Positions 26,841 to 35,312 of a stretch of 64,000 nucleotides of DNA are shown here, piece after piece; the stretch's first letter is position 1; the number at the start of each line of letters is the position of its first letter. The notes below the pieces were generated by a model. The model saw only the letters and a list, made by a program, of their open reading frames with translations, searched no databases and had not been told where the DNA came from. The DNA comes from Treponema sp. (lineage in GTDB: Bacteria > Spirochaetota > Spirochaetia > Treponematales > Treponemataceae), in NCBI GenBank assembly GCA_017549025.1, contig JAFYWB010000018.1, forward strand, positions 1-64,000, read 5' to 3'. The position numbers and the translations under genes were made by a program.

Positions 26841-27956
26841 CTACAATTCCTCCTTGGTAGCAAATATTGTGGAAAAAAACTGGTGGCTTTTATACGCAGC
26901 CGCAATGGAATAAAATCGTGTCTCATCTCGACTTTCTCGCAAAGACTTTTGCTTCAGCACAACGGGAATCCAAGGAGCAGTCTCCACTACAGGGCCAAAG
27001 CCATCGGTCCAGTCAGGAATGGCAGTGTGATTGCCCAAGGAATCTTCCCCGTTGATGATGAAAAAGCCTGCCACAAAGTCATGCAGTGCACTGGCAGCCT
27101 TTGCTCCTGCTCCCGTGTAGCCATCCGTCAGTAGCACAACTTTTCTGCCAGCCAAGCCTCGCTCTCCTCCAAAATAATCCATAAGGGCACTATACTGAAA
27201 GGTTGATTCCTGCTGCAGGGTTGCCTGCCGTTCTGTTATTTTATGAGGGAAGAATAGTCCTTGCACACGCAATACAGCGCTTTCAATTAGCTGGCGGTTA
27301 AAATCTGCCACCACCACCTCGTAGCCCAAGGAAGCCAATGTAGCGGCCACTGGTTCCACACGGTTCACAGAGCTTCGGCCATCAGTAACCCACAAAACCA
27401 AGGGTAAGCTAGGAAGTGCTTCTTGAAAGCCTGTAGGATTTTCCAGCCGAGCGCCACGTTCAGACCAAGGTGAGGTTTCCTGAGCAGGCTTGTATTGCAC
27501 CAGCATCACGTCGGCGGTGTCAAAAAAGCCTTTTCGTGGAGTCAAGCCAGAACGCACCGAGCCACTGAGGGCAACAGTTCGCTGGACAACATTCAAGTCA
27601 GGGGCCACCGGCAGAGGACGAAGGAGAAACACCAAAGCTCCCAAGCCCAGAATCAGCAGGATGTTTACAATGGAAACAAGCCACAACACAGGACTAAAAT
27701 AATCCACGTAAAGCTTGCTACAAAAACGCCACAAGCTATGAACATTCTCAGCAAAAACTAAAAACGCAAGAAGAAGAATCAATGCCTTGGGAAGGGACAA
27801 ATCCCAGGCAAACAAGCCCAACAAACAGATACACAAGGCCACAGGTGCAAGCAGCACTACCACATCCCGCTGACCTCTGGTCATAAAAAAAAGCCTGAAG
27901 TTCACTGCCAGCAAGAGGCTCAACACCAATAAGTCAATTATTACAGAATCGGTCAT
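26841..27956 (-). CDS. Membrane protein with an alpha/beta-hydrolase-like extracytoplasmic domain
   Basis: 371 residues: about four N-terminal membrane helices (5-115) followed by a roughly 250-residue soluble domain. 'LPLVLWVTDGRSSVNRVEPV' with 'ATLASLGYEVVVADFNR' resembles the start of an alpha/beta hydrolase core, and 'KVVLLTDGYTGAGAKAASAL' sits where the nucleophile elbow would be, but with G-Y-T-G-A rather than GxSxG. It may be a Thr-nucleophile or inactive relative. Function unknown. The ATG at 27956 is chosen because a -10 box ends six bases before it; another in-frame ATG is at 27962. Operon with the Nif3-like gene. Confidence 0.65.
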   Translation of the reverse strand: MTDSVIIDLLVLSLLLAVNFRLFFMTRGQRDVVVLLAPVALCICLLGLFAWDLSLPKALILLLAFLVFAENVHSLWRFCSKLYVDYFSPVLWLVSIVNILLILGLGALVFLLRPLPVAPDLNVVQRTVALSGSVRSGLTPRKGFFDTADVMLVQYKPAQETSPWSERGARLENPTGFQEALPSLPLVLWVTDGRSSVNRVEPVAATLASLGYEVVVADFNRQLIESAVLRVQGLFFPHKITERQATLQQESTFQYSALMDYFGGERGLAGRKVVLLTDGYTGAGAKAASALHDFVAGFFIINGEDSLGNHTAIPDWTDGFGPVVETAPWIPVVLKQKSLRESRDETRFYSIAAAYKSHQFFSTIFATKEEL

Positions 27957-27962
27957 GGTCAT

Positions 27963-27991
27963 ATCATAAAATAAATTAAAAACTAACTCAA
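27963..27991 (-). promoter_or_regulatory. Promoter, predicted leaderless
   Basis: -35 TTGAGT (27991-27986), 17-bp spacer, -10 TATGAT (27968-27963), six bases to the ATG at 27956. Confidence 0.55.
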
Positions 27992-28069
27992 CCTTTATTT
28001 TCATATAGCTTTTTTTGTGGTATGCTAGAACAGTAAAATTGTTAGCCGTTTAAAATAATTGGAGTGTAT

Positions 28070-29566
28070 GTGGAAGAATACTTAACCGAGCAAGAATTAC
28101 GATTATTGAATCCTCAAATCATTCAGGATATGATTCAAAAAGAAATTCCCATATCGGTAACAGTGTATCATCTTACCCCAGAAATGAAGCATTATCTTCA
28201 AAAGATTGTCATAACAGTGCTTCATCAGCTGCGCCAAGATGCCATGATTGACTATATTGTGTACTGCCTCGCAGAATTAATAGACAATAGTCAGCGAGCA
28301 AATGCAAAGCGGATTTATTTTCATGAACAGCAGCTGGATATATTCAATCCAAAAGATTACGATTGTGGCATGGTAACCTTTAAGACGGATTTCATCGCCA
28401 ACCAAGACCACTATCAAGGCTGTCAGGAAGAACACGGTTTGAGTATGACCATGACATTGCTGGTAAAGGATGAGTCCCTATACATGGAAGTGGCAAACAA
28501 TACCAAGCTGACGGTTTTTGAATACAAGCGGATGCACGACAGAATTACCCGTGCCATAGAATCCCAGAGTCCGGCACAAATCTTTTCCCACATCAATGAA
28601 CAGGAAGGAGCAGGACTGGGCTTTATCAGCATCACCCTTATGCTGCAGAAATTCGGCATTCCCGATGAAAACCTCCAGATTATTGCTCAGGAGGATGTTA
28701 CTGCCATTAGAATCAAGCTGCCGAAAAACATAGATGAATACAAATATATTTCCGCTATTTCCAAGGAAATTGCAGAAAACCTCCAGAATATTCCCCAGCT
28801 CCCTGAAAATATCAGCAAAATTAGCCGATTGCTAGACGATCCTACCTCGGAAATGGGAGAAATCATCGAATTGATTCAGCAGGATGTAACCCTTTCCACC
28901 GACTTGCTAAAGTTTGTGAACAGTGCTTCTTTCCGAATGAAACATTCTCCCTCCAACATCGAGGAATCAGTAAAGATGGTGGGTTTACGGGGAATTCGCA
29001 ACTTGATTTACGCCATCGGAAGCTTGCAGAATTTGACTCCTGTTACCAAAGGAAAGAAGATTTTGTGGAGCCATTCCCAAGATGTGGCCCATTATGCACT
29101 GGCACTGGCATATAAATTCTACGGTACCAACAAAAGAATCATCTCTGATGCCTACGTTTGTGGCTTGCTCCACGACATTGGAAAGATTCTTTTTGAGGCA
29201 GCTCACCCAGAAACCATCCAGAATCTTCTGGATTTTTGCCACACCAAGCACATTCCCCCATGGGTGTACGAAAAAATCATCGGTGGAGCAAACCATGCGG
29301 AAATTGGTGCCCTCATTACGACAAAATGGAATTTTCCAGAGGTGATTACCGCTGCCATTGAATTCCACCATTCACCTTCTTCTGCACCAGAATGTCACAG
29401 ACCCATTGTAGAAATTGTGTATTTGGCAAATTGCCTAAGCCATTATCAATACCAGCGGATGGATTTCCGTCTCTTGGATACAAACATTCTCAGTAGCTTT
29501 GGCATTACAGAAGAAAAACACTTTCAACAGCTTTTCAAGGAAATTGATACTCCAAAGGTTGATTAA
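28070..29566 (+). CDS. HDOD signalling protein with an N-terminal HATPase-like domain
   Basis: 498 residues. The N-terminal about 225 residues resemble a GHKL ATPase: N-box 'AELIDNSQRANAKRI' and glycine lid 'EGAGLGFISI', but no histidine phosphorylation domain. The C-terminal half is an HDOD domain ('LPENISKISRLLDDPTSEMG', 'LLKFVNSASFRMKHSPSNIE', 'ESVKMVGLRGIRNLIYAIGS'), with an HD pair kept in 'VCGLLHDIGKILFEAAH' and 'IEFHHSPSS'. HDOD proteins act in signalling without proven hydrolysis. The GTG at 28070 has GGAG five bases upstream. It is divergent from the membrane-protein gene and stands alone. Confidence 0.82.
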   Translation: MEEYLTEQELRLLNPQIIQDMIQKEIPISVTVYHLTPEMKHYLQKIVITVLHQLRQDAMIDYIVYCLAELIDNSQRANAKRIYFHEQQLDIFNPKDYDCGMVTFKTDFIANQDHYQGCQEEHGLSMTMTLLVKDESLYMEVANNTKLTVFEYKRMHDRITRAIESQSPAQIFSHINEQEGAGLGFISITLMLQKFGIPDENLQIIAQEDVTAIRIKLPKNIDEYKYISAISKEIAENLQNIPQLPENISKISRLLDDPTSEMGEIIELIQQDVTLSTDLLKFVNSASFRMKHSPSNIEESVKMVGLRGIRNLIYAIGSLQNLTPVTKGKKILWSHSQDVAHYALALAYKFYGTNKRIISDAYVCGLLHDIGKILFEAAHPETIQNLLDFCHTKHIPPWVYEKIIGGANHAEIGALITTKWNFPEVITAAIEFHHSPSSAPECHRPIVEIVYLANCLSHYQYQRMDFRLLDTNILSSFGITEEKHFQQLFKEIDTPKVD

Positions 29567-29628
29567 GATAGAACACGGATTTTTAACTTTAATCTGGAAT
29601 AGTATCCCAAGGATTTCATTCCCGGATA

Positions 29629-30432
29629 CTACTCCCTTGATGCTACCCAAGCCTGCATCAAGATTCCAAAGGCCACACCCACATTCAAGGAAGCCTTCAT
29701 GCCCTTCATGGGAATGGTGACTCTGCCGTAGGTAGCCCGAGCCAAAGCTTCTGGACTTACCCCCAGCTCCTCAGAACCAATAATTACCACACCTTGCTGG
29801 GGAAACTCAAATTCATCAATGGCAGTTCCCCCTGTTTCCAGTACAAAAACAGGCAAATCTTGGGGCAATTCATCCAAGGATAATCGCTGCCACGGCAATG
29901 CTTCAATACAGCCCATACCAGAGCGAATAGCTCTCGGATGTAAAGGATCACAGCAGCCAGGAGAAAGGAAAACACCTTGGGCACCCATGGCTTCTGCGGT
30001 CCTAAAAATTGACCCCAAATTGAAGGGAGAACGGATATCCTCTGCATACACGTAAAGACCTGGATAAAAGTCTCTGGCAACAGGAGCCTCGCTTCGGTGG
30101 GGAGCAATAATCAAATCCCATTCAGCGGGAAAGGTTCCAATAATAGCCAAAAGTGCATTGCGGGCACAATTACAAACACGACGCTCATCTATGGGATTGG
30201 CGGCCAGCAAAAGCTGGAGTTCCTTGGCAGTGGCCTCGGGAAGCTGGGGATCCTCCAATACAATGGAAGCCAGCTTTGCCACATACTCACTGCGAGACAA
30301 GGAAGGAAAGCTATAGCCACAGCCAACCTCCGCAATTCCTGCAATATCACGTTCCAAGGCACCAAAGCACAGAGCCAGCTTCCGTCGTTTTTGGCCGCCC
30401 CGTAGGTGGTTCAGTTTATCAGGAGCAATCAT
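29629..30432 (-). CDS. SpoU/TrmH-family RNA 2'-O-ribose methyltransferase
   Basis: 267 residues. SPOUT-class knot enzyme using SAM to methylate rRNA or tRNA ribose. The three motifs are present: 'SPFNLGSIFRTAEAMGAQGV', 'VVIIGSEELGVSPEALARAT' and 'IPMKGMKASLNVGVAFGILM'. An N-terminal extension of about 125 residues is not the usual RNA-binding domain. The target (e.g. 23S rRNA versus tRNA) cannot be read from sequence. It follows the Fe-ADH-like gene by 11 bases, so is likely co-transcribed; no clear Shine-Dalgarno. Confidence 0.88.
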   Translation of the reverse strand: MIAPDKLNHLRGGQKRRKLALCFGALERDIAGIAEVGCGYSFPSLSRSEYVAKLASIVLEDPQLPEATAKELQLLLAANPIDERRVCNCARNALLAIIGTFPAEWDLIIAPHRSEAPVARDFYPGLYVYAEDIRSPFNLGSIFRTAEAMGAQGVFLSPGCCDPLHPRAIRSGMGCIEALPWQRLSLDELPQDLPVFVLETGGTAIDEFEFPQQGVVIIGSEELGVSPEALARATYGRVTIPMKGMKASLNVGVAFGILMQAWVASRE

Positions 30433-30443
30433 AGCAGGCTGAA

Positions 30444-31595
30444 CTAAAAGGCCCGTTTCATCAGGTTGAACAAATCATCAGTTCCCATGGAACAGGGCAT
30501 ACCACTCATCAATTCCAGCTGACTGGCGTCTTCTGCGGCAATGGTAAATTGCTCCAAAGTCAAGGACAAATCCTTCAGGCGGGCTGGAAGGTTAGCAAGA
30601 GCAATCCAGTGACGAATCCGTTCTGCCAGCAAAGCCACTACCTTATCCTTGTCAGTGGAGCTATCTTCTTGAATCCCCAAAATCTGAGCTACACGAACAA
30701 TCTTATCCCGCTTGAAGCCAGCCACATCCTCCAGCATGTAAGGAAAGAGGATAGAAGCAGGCAAGGAACGAGAGATTTTGTATCGGGCACAAACGGCCAG
30801 TCCCATCAAGGTGGCAGGCCCCACAGAGCTGGAGGTTATGGCCAGGGAAGCAAGACAGCCTCCGTTAGACAGCAATACTTCAGGAGAACAGGAAGAAGCC
30901 TCACCTTCTGAGGCATTCATGTAGCTTCCCAAAAGCTCTATGGCTTTTTCAGCAAACATATCGGAAAAGAAATTGGCCTTTTGAGAAAGATATGCCTCCA
31001 CCGCAATTCCTAAGGTTTCCAAGGCAATGGCCTTCATCTGATTATGGGAAAGGGAAACGTGGAGATTAGGATCAAAGAGAGCAAGCTTACACAGAGTATT
31101 TTGTACCTTCAGCACACGTAGCTGACGACTGCGAGCGTCGATAATGGGAACATATTCGGTAAAGAGGAAGGGGCTTCTAATGGTGGAAGGAACTGCAATC
31201 AGAGGCAAGGGCTCTGCAGATATAATTTCTCCATCAAAAAAGTCGTAGATGACCCGAGTTTCATTAAACAAGGCACAAACAGTCCGTGCAATGCTTAAAA
31301 TAGCAGAACCACCAATGGCGATAATTCCCTGAACGTGGGCATCCCGTGCCAGTACCAAGGCTCGTCTTACTGTCTCGGAATCGGAGGAAAAATCAACCTC
31401 ATCAAAGGTAAAGTAATTGATATATCGAGTGGAAAGGGAATCGTAGAGGGTGTCCATATTCCGCACTTCCTTCAGCACGGGATCTACAATCACCATGTAT
31501 CGTTCGCCCCATTCCTTGGCATACAGCCCCAAACGAGATGAAATATATGTTCCCAGCACAATATTGGGTGATACTTTAAACTGCAAATCAGCCAT
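30444..31595 (-). CDS. Iron-alcohol-dehydrogenase fold protein, catalytically degenerate
   Basis: 383 residues with the length and layout of group III Fe-ADHs, but the signatures have decayed. NAD motif GGGSxxD reads 'IGGSAIL', and PTTxGTGSE reads 'PSTIRSPFLFTE'. The four metal ligands (Asp, His, His, His) align with E193, I197, T262 and R276 in 'LETLGIAVEAY', 'GPATLMGLA' and 'ISRSLPASILFP'. Metal-dependent alcohol oxidation is therefore unlikely; it may bind a nucleotide or act as a structural or regulatory protein. The reading frame is intact with AGGAG before the ATG, so it is not a pseudogene. Linked to the TrmH-family gene. Confidence 0.78.
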   Translation of the reverse strand: MADLQFKVSPNIVLGTYISSRLGLYAKEWGERYMVIVDPVLKEVRNMDTLYDSLSTRYINYFTFDEVDFSSDSETVRRALVLARDAHVQGIIAIGGSAILSIARTVCALFNETRVIYDFFDGEIISAEPLPLIAVPSTIRSPFLFTEYVPIIDARSRQLRVLKVQNTLCKLALFDPNLHVSLSHNQMKAIALETLGIAVEAYLSQKANFFSDMFAEKAIELLGSYMNASEGEASSCSPEVLLSNGGCLASLAITSSSVGPATLMGLAVCARYKISRSLPASILFPYMLEDVAGFKRDKIVRVAQILGIQEDSSTDKDKVVALLAERIRHWIALANLPARLKDLSLTLEQFTIAAEDASQLELMSGMPCSMGTDDLFNLMKRAF

Positions 31596-31620
31596 AGCAA
31601 CTCCTTTCGTAGTACAAAAA

Positions 31621-31669
31621 AAAGACTGCCCCAGAAAGCATTAATTTACTTTCGAGACAGCCCTTTTTA
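31621..31669 (-). terminator. Terminator of the rsmI-flgM operon
   Basis: Read on the minus strand, an AAGGGCTGTCTCGAAAG arm pairs (with G-U pairs and one bulge) with CTTTCTGGGGCAGTCTT, followed by a T-run. Confidence 0.7.
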
Positions 31670-31688
31670 TAATCCCTGTTGAAAGGGA

Positions 31689-31979
31689 TTAGGCTCCAAA
31701 GTAGGATGCCAAGATTTTGTCTACTGTAGAATCAATAGTGGCACCGCTCAAATACATTGGATCTTGAATTTTAATTCTAATCTGTTCTACCAAATCACTG
31801 CGAACATCAGGTGTTTCGGCTGCAACCTCAGAAAGGTAATATGCTTCAGCCATCTCCTGAGCCTCACGAGATACGGAGATAGAATCCTCTCCCATAAAAA
31901 CAGAGGATCTTGCAGAGACACGCTGGGACCCCTGCACGTTGCTCAGAGGATTGATTCCTCCAATTTTATCAATAATCAC
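31689..31979 (-). CDS. flgM: Anti-sigma factor FlgM (spirochaete type)
   Basis: 96 residues. FlgM binds and silences the flagellar sigma factor until the hook-basal body is complete. 'DKIGGINPL' at the N-terminus and the helical C-terminal sigma-binding region 'VSREAQEMAEAYYLSEVAAE' and 'TPDVRSDLVEQIRIKIQDPM' match spirochaete FlgM proteins. The GTG start overlaps the rsmI stop by GTGA. In spirochaetes flagella are periplasmic, so FlgM export may differ from that in enterics. No other flagellar gene is in the window. Confidence 0.85.
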   Translation of the reverse strand: MIIDKIGGINPLSNVQGSQRVSARSSVFMGEDSISVSREAQEMAEAYYLSEVAAETPDVRSDLVEQIRIKIQDPMYLSGATIDSTVDKILASYFGA

Positions 31980-32704
31980 TTTGACCTGCCTCTACCGACT
32001 CCTTCGGTATCTTCATCTAGAAATTGGGCATCTTTACTGCCCGAAACAAACACAGCAAATTCTCCCAGTATTTTGCTGCGTCCGGCAAAGTCCTCAAGAA
32101 CTTCTGCCGCGGTCCCCTCCACAATTTCTTCGTGCAACTTCGTAAGCTCTCGGCCCACTACAATGCGACGTTCACATTGAATATCGGCAATATCGGCCAA
32201 AAGTTTAACGATTCTGAAGGGAGATTCGTATAAAACGAATGCAAATCCTGTAGCCATCAGCTCCCGTAATCGAGAACGTCTTCGTCCTGGCTTTGGAGAC
32301 AAAAAGCCTTCAAAAAGCAGGCTTTTTCCACCAGAACCAGCAGCACTGGCCAGAGACACAAAGGCACAAGCTCCAGGGATTGGAACGATGGTATGGCCTG
32401 CAGCCCGAGCTACATCCACCAGCACCGCCCCAGGATCACTGATTCCCGGAGTGCCTGCATCACTGGCATAGGCCACATTCTGCCCTTCATCCAATAAATG
32501 CACTATTTTTTGAGCAGCAGTCTGCTCGTTTTGAGCCCTACAAGAAATCAAGGGCTTTTTAATCTCAAAATGATTCAACAGCTGCAAGGTGTGACGTGTA
32601 TCCTCACAAGCGATAACATCCACTGTTTTGAATGTTTCCAAAGCTCGATACGTAATATCACCAAGATTGCCTATGGGGGTACCCACTATATATAGAGTTG
32701 CCAC
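31976..32704 (-). CDS. rsmI: 16S rRNA (cytidine-1402-2'-O)-methyltransferase RsmI
   Basis: 242 residues. SAM-dependent tetrapyrrole-methylase-fold enzyme acting on C1402 of 16S rRNA. Signatures: 'YIVGTPIGNLGDITYRALET', 'VIACEDTRHT', 'YASDAGTPGISDPGAVLVDV', 'IPIPGACAFVSLASAAG' and 'FVLYESPFRI'. The C-terminus is a little shorter than E. coli RsmI. The GTG start has no Shine-Dalgarno; a TAGAAT box ends six bases upstream. Coupled to flgM. Confidence 0.95.
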   Translation of the reverse strand: MATLYIVGTPIGNLGDITYRALETFKTVDVIACEDTRHTLQLLNHFEIKKPLISCRAQNEQTAAQKIVHLLDEGQNVAYASDAGTPGISDPGAVLVDVARAAGHTIVPIPGACAFVSLASAAGSGGKSLLFEGFLSPKPGRRRSRLRELMATGFAFVLYESPFRIVKLLADIADIQCERRIVVGRELTKLHEEIVEGTAAEVLEDFAGRSKILGEFAVFVSGSKDAQFLDEDTEGVGRGRSK

Positions 32705-32710
32705 GCTATA

Positions 32711-32739
32711 ATTCTATCATAAATCAATAAATAGCACAA
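32711..32739 (-). promoter_or_regulatory. rsmI-flgM promoter, predicted leaderless (GTG start)
   Basis: -35 TTGTGC (32739-32734), 17-bp spacer, -10 TAGAAT (32716-32711), six bases to the GTG at 32704. Confidence 0.55.
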
Positions 32740-32815
32740 GAAAAATACATCCTGTAACGGCAATCTTGCATGAGAAAGAAAAAGATTTTATACTGATTTA
32801 AGTTTGGAGGCTTTT

Positions 32816-33364
32816 ATGAAGGTACAACTGCAATTGTTTTTGTGCTTCTTCAAGTTGGGCTTTATTGCCTTTGGTGGTGGCTACTCCATGATTCCACTGG
32901 TGGAACGGGAGATTGTGGGAAAGCTACAGCTGATGGATCAGCAAACCTTTACCGACATTGTATCCATTTCTGGAGGATTGCCGGGAGCCGTGGGATTGAA
33001 TGTAGCAATTTTTATTGGCTACACGGCAGGAGGAATTCTGGGAGCCTTTGTGGGAGCCATAGCCAGCGTTCTACCCTGTCTTATTATCATCTTTACCCTT
33101 ATGACCTTATTTTCCAACATCAGCGACCTGCCAGCAGTGCAAAAAGCCATGGATGGCATTCGACCTGTGGTAGTAGCTCTCATTGCCTACGCTTCCTTCC
33201 GCATTGGAAAAACAGCCTACGAGGCACCGCCCTACCTGATTCTTACCGCCATAAGCCTTGCTCTATGTCTCTTTCTGCCTGCATTACCGCTGCCAGCAGT
33301 GGTGGCTCTGGGAATTGTAACTGGATTGATTATTACCTTTGCACGGAGACGACGATGGCACTAA
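32816..33364 (+). CDS. chrA: Chromate transporter family subunit, N-type half
   Basis: 182 residues, half the size of full-length ChrA. About six helices; 'FFKLGFIAFGGGYSMIPLVE' and 'VSISGGLPGAVGLNVAIFIG' are the CHR-domain motifs. Two half-size CHR proteins from adjacent genes usually work together. Chromate export is proven for some members; the natural substrate here is unknown. TTGGAGG lies five bases before the ATG. Overlaps the next gene by 10 bases in another frame. Confidence 0.9.
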   Translation: MKVQLQLFLCFFKLGFIAFGGGYSMIPLVEREIVGKLQLMDQQTFTDIVSISGGLPGAVGLNVAIFIGYTAGGILGAFVGAIASVLPCLIIIFTLMTLFSNISDLPAVQKAMDGIRPVVVALIAYASFRIGKTAYEAPPYLILTAISLALCLFLPALPLPAVVALGIVTGLIITFARRRRWH

Positions 33365-33891
33365 CCTTGTTCTTGATTTTCTTTAAGCTGGGCTTCTTTT
33401 CCTTTGGCGGTGGCTACACCATGATTCCCTTGGTGGAGCAGGAGCTTTTGGCTCGTGGATTTGAGCTGCCACCTCAGGTTATTGCCAACACTGCAGCCAT
33501 TGCAGGAGTTGCACCTGGTCCCGTGGGCATTAACCTTGCTATTGCCTTTGGTCATGAATTAGCTGGCCTTCCTGGTGTGCTGGCCGCAGCCTTGGGAGTT
33601 ATGCTTCCCAGCTTGATTTTGGTATTGATTGTGGCCTTCTTCTTTAAGGCTGTGGCAAAATCAGTATATTTCCGTGGCATGATGACAGGACTAAAGCCCT
33701 TTGTGGTGGGAATCACTCTGTATGCCGCTTTGAATATGGCCTTGAAAAACGGAATGCTTTCAACAGAGTGGGCTCGAAGCCTACCGAGCCTTGCCATTGC
33801 AGCGGTATCCTTCGTGTTGCTGCTAAAAACAAAGCTCCACCCCATTGTCTTAATTGCAGGTGGAGCTGTGGTGGGATTGCTAATATTCTAG
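33355..33891 (+). CDS. chrA: Chromate transporter family subunit, C-type half
   Basis: 178 residues, the partner half of the split CHR transporter, with 'FFKLGFFSFGGGYTMIPLVE' and 'ANTAAIAGVAPGPVGINLAI'. The repeated N-terminal motif in both halves shows an internal duplication. The ATG lies inside the end of the first half's frame, so translation is probably coupled. The reading frame can be traced back upstream, but that part is only a shifted reading of the first gene. Confidence 0.9.
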   Translation: MALTLFLIFFKLGFFSFGGGYTMIPLVEQELLARGFELPPQVIANTAAIAGVAPGPVGINLAIAFGHELAGLPGVLAAALGVMLPSLILVLIVAFFFKAVAKSVYFRGMMTGLKPFVVGITLYAALNMALKNGMLSTEWARSLPSLAIAAVSFVLLLKTKLHPIVLIAGGAVVGLLIF

Positions 33892-33912
33892 TAACCACCT
33901 TCAACCTAATAT

Positions 33913-33941
33913 TTGCATGGGAACAGTAAGCACACTACATT
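33913..33941 (+). promoter_or_regulatory. MATE gene promoter, predicted leaderless
   Basis: -35 TTGCAT (33913-33918), 17-bp spacer, -10 TACATT (33936-33941), six bases to the ATG at 33948. Confidence 0.55.
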
Positions 33942-33947
33942 TAAAGC

Positions 33948-35312
33948 ATGAGTGCATCTTCCCCTGCTTCAGCTCAGGATCTTTCCTACATGCTGACAAT
34001 GCCTATTCCTCGGCTTGTGGCAAAAATGGCCATTCCCACCGTTATCACCATGCTGGTTACCTCCGTGTACGGCATTGCAGATATGTTCTTTGTGTCTGAG
34101 CTAGGAACCAGTGCCAGTGCAGCGGTGGGAATCGTTTTTTCCATCATGACCACCATTCAGGCTCTGGGATTTATGCTGGGAATGGGTGCGGGAAGCCTCA
34201 TCTCTCGCAAGCTGGGAGAAGGAAAGGTTCAAGAAGCAGAAAGCCTTGCTACAGTGGCCTTTTTTTCCTCACTGGTGGGTGGGCTCATTCTTTTGGTTGT
34301 GGGTCTGCAACTGAAAACTGAATTGATGAAGGTGTTGGGAGCCACTGCCACTATTCTGCCCCTTGCAGAAGAATTTTCCCACTATATTTTGATTGCAGCC
34401 CCAGTGATGTGTGGAGCCTTTGTACTGAACATTCTGTTGCGTTCCCAAGGAAAGGCAAAGCTGTCCATGATTGGCTTATCCACTGGGGGTATTTTGAACA
34501 TTATTCTAGAGCCGATTTTTATTTTCAAGCTGAAGATGGGAATTGGTGGAGCTGCGGTGGCAACCTGTATCAGTCAAGCAGTAAGCTTTCTACTGCTGCT
34601 TTCCATCTATCTTGCCCACAAGGAGCTTGCAAAAATCAGTCTGCGGTTGTTGCCCAGCGCCCTACCACGATTTTTTCCAAAGATTTGTGCCAGTGGGGGA
34701 GCTTCCTTGTTGCGACAAAGCCTAGTGGTGGTGGCCAACGTGCTGCTGAACATTCACGCCAGTGCTTACGGTGATGCGGCAGTGGCAGGAATTTCTATTA
34801 CTAGCCGAGTGTTTTTAGTTGTTATTTCCGTGATGTTTGGGATTGGACAGGGTTTTCAGCCAGTGGCGGGCTTTTGCTTTGGCGCAAAGCAATTTGATCG
34901 AGTCCGAAAGTCCTATTATTTTACGCTGTTCATAAGCACCGTGATTCAGCTGATTTTTGCCCTACTGTTATTTTTCTTTGCCCGCCACACTGTCCAGCTC
35001 TTTCAAAAGGCTCAGGAGGTGGTACAGGTGGGCACTAAGGCTATTCGATTTTATGCCCTGTCCCTGCCCTTTCTGCCGCTATCGGTAGTAACCAACATGC
35101 TGCTACAAGTTACAGGAAAAAACAAGGAAAGCCTCTTTCTTTCCAGCTGTAGACAGGGCATTTTCTTCTTGCCCTTAATTTTTATCCTGCCTCGTTTTTT
35201 TGGCATTACCGGACTGGAGCTGAGCCAGCCTTTGGCAAATCTCCTTTCCGGCCTCATTGCCATTCCCTTTTTGGTACAGGCAGGATTTACTTACCAAGAC
35301 AAAACTTGCTGA
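33948..35312 (+). CDS. MATE-family efflux transporter
   Basis: 454 residues, twelve predicted helices in two homologous halves. 'MPIPRLVAKMAIPTVITMLV', 'SVYGIADMFFVSELG' and 'LGMGAGSLISRKLGEGKVQE' mark the N-half; 'GIGQGFQPVAGFCFGAKQFD' is the matching C-half motif. These Na+ or H+ antiporters export drugs or metabolites; no substrate can be assigned. No Shine-Dalgarno before the ATG. Its last 26 bases overlap the end of convergent mnmE, so the two transcripts are partly antisense. Confidence 0.92.
   Translation: MSASSPASAQDLSYMLTMPIPRLVAKMAIPTVITMLVTSVYGIADMFFVSELGTSASAAVGIVFSIMTTIQALGFMLGMGAGSLISRKLGEGKVQEAESLATVAFFSSLVGGLILLVVGLQLKTELMKVLGATATILPLAEEFSHYILIAAPVMCGAFVLNILLRSQGKAKLSMIGLSTGGILNIILEPIFIFKLKMGIGGAAVATCISQAVSFLLLLSIYLAHKELAKISLRLLPSALPRFFPKICASGGASLLRQSLVVVANVLLNIHASAYGDAAVAGISITSRVFLVVISVMFGIGQGFQPVAGFCFGAKQFDRVRKSYYFTLFISTVIQLIFALLLFFFARHTVQLFQKAQEVVQVGTKAIRFYALSLPFLPLSVVTNMLLQVTGKNKESLFLSSCRQGIFFLPLIFILPRFFGITGLELSQPLANLLSGLIAIPFLVQAGFTYQDKTC

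Noticed and set aside
27800-28070. A convincing promoter for the HDOD gene
   Set aside because: TAAAAT at 28034 has only TTTTTT at the -35 position; too weak to list.
30444-31595. Pseudogene status for the Fe-ADH homologue
   Set aside because: No stop, frameshift or truncation; length and ribosome site are normal, so it is a diverged functional protein.
32842-33891. A single 349-residue chromate transporter made by one frame
   Set aside because: Upstream of 33355 this frame is only a shifted reading of the first half; both halves have their own starts and motifs.
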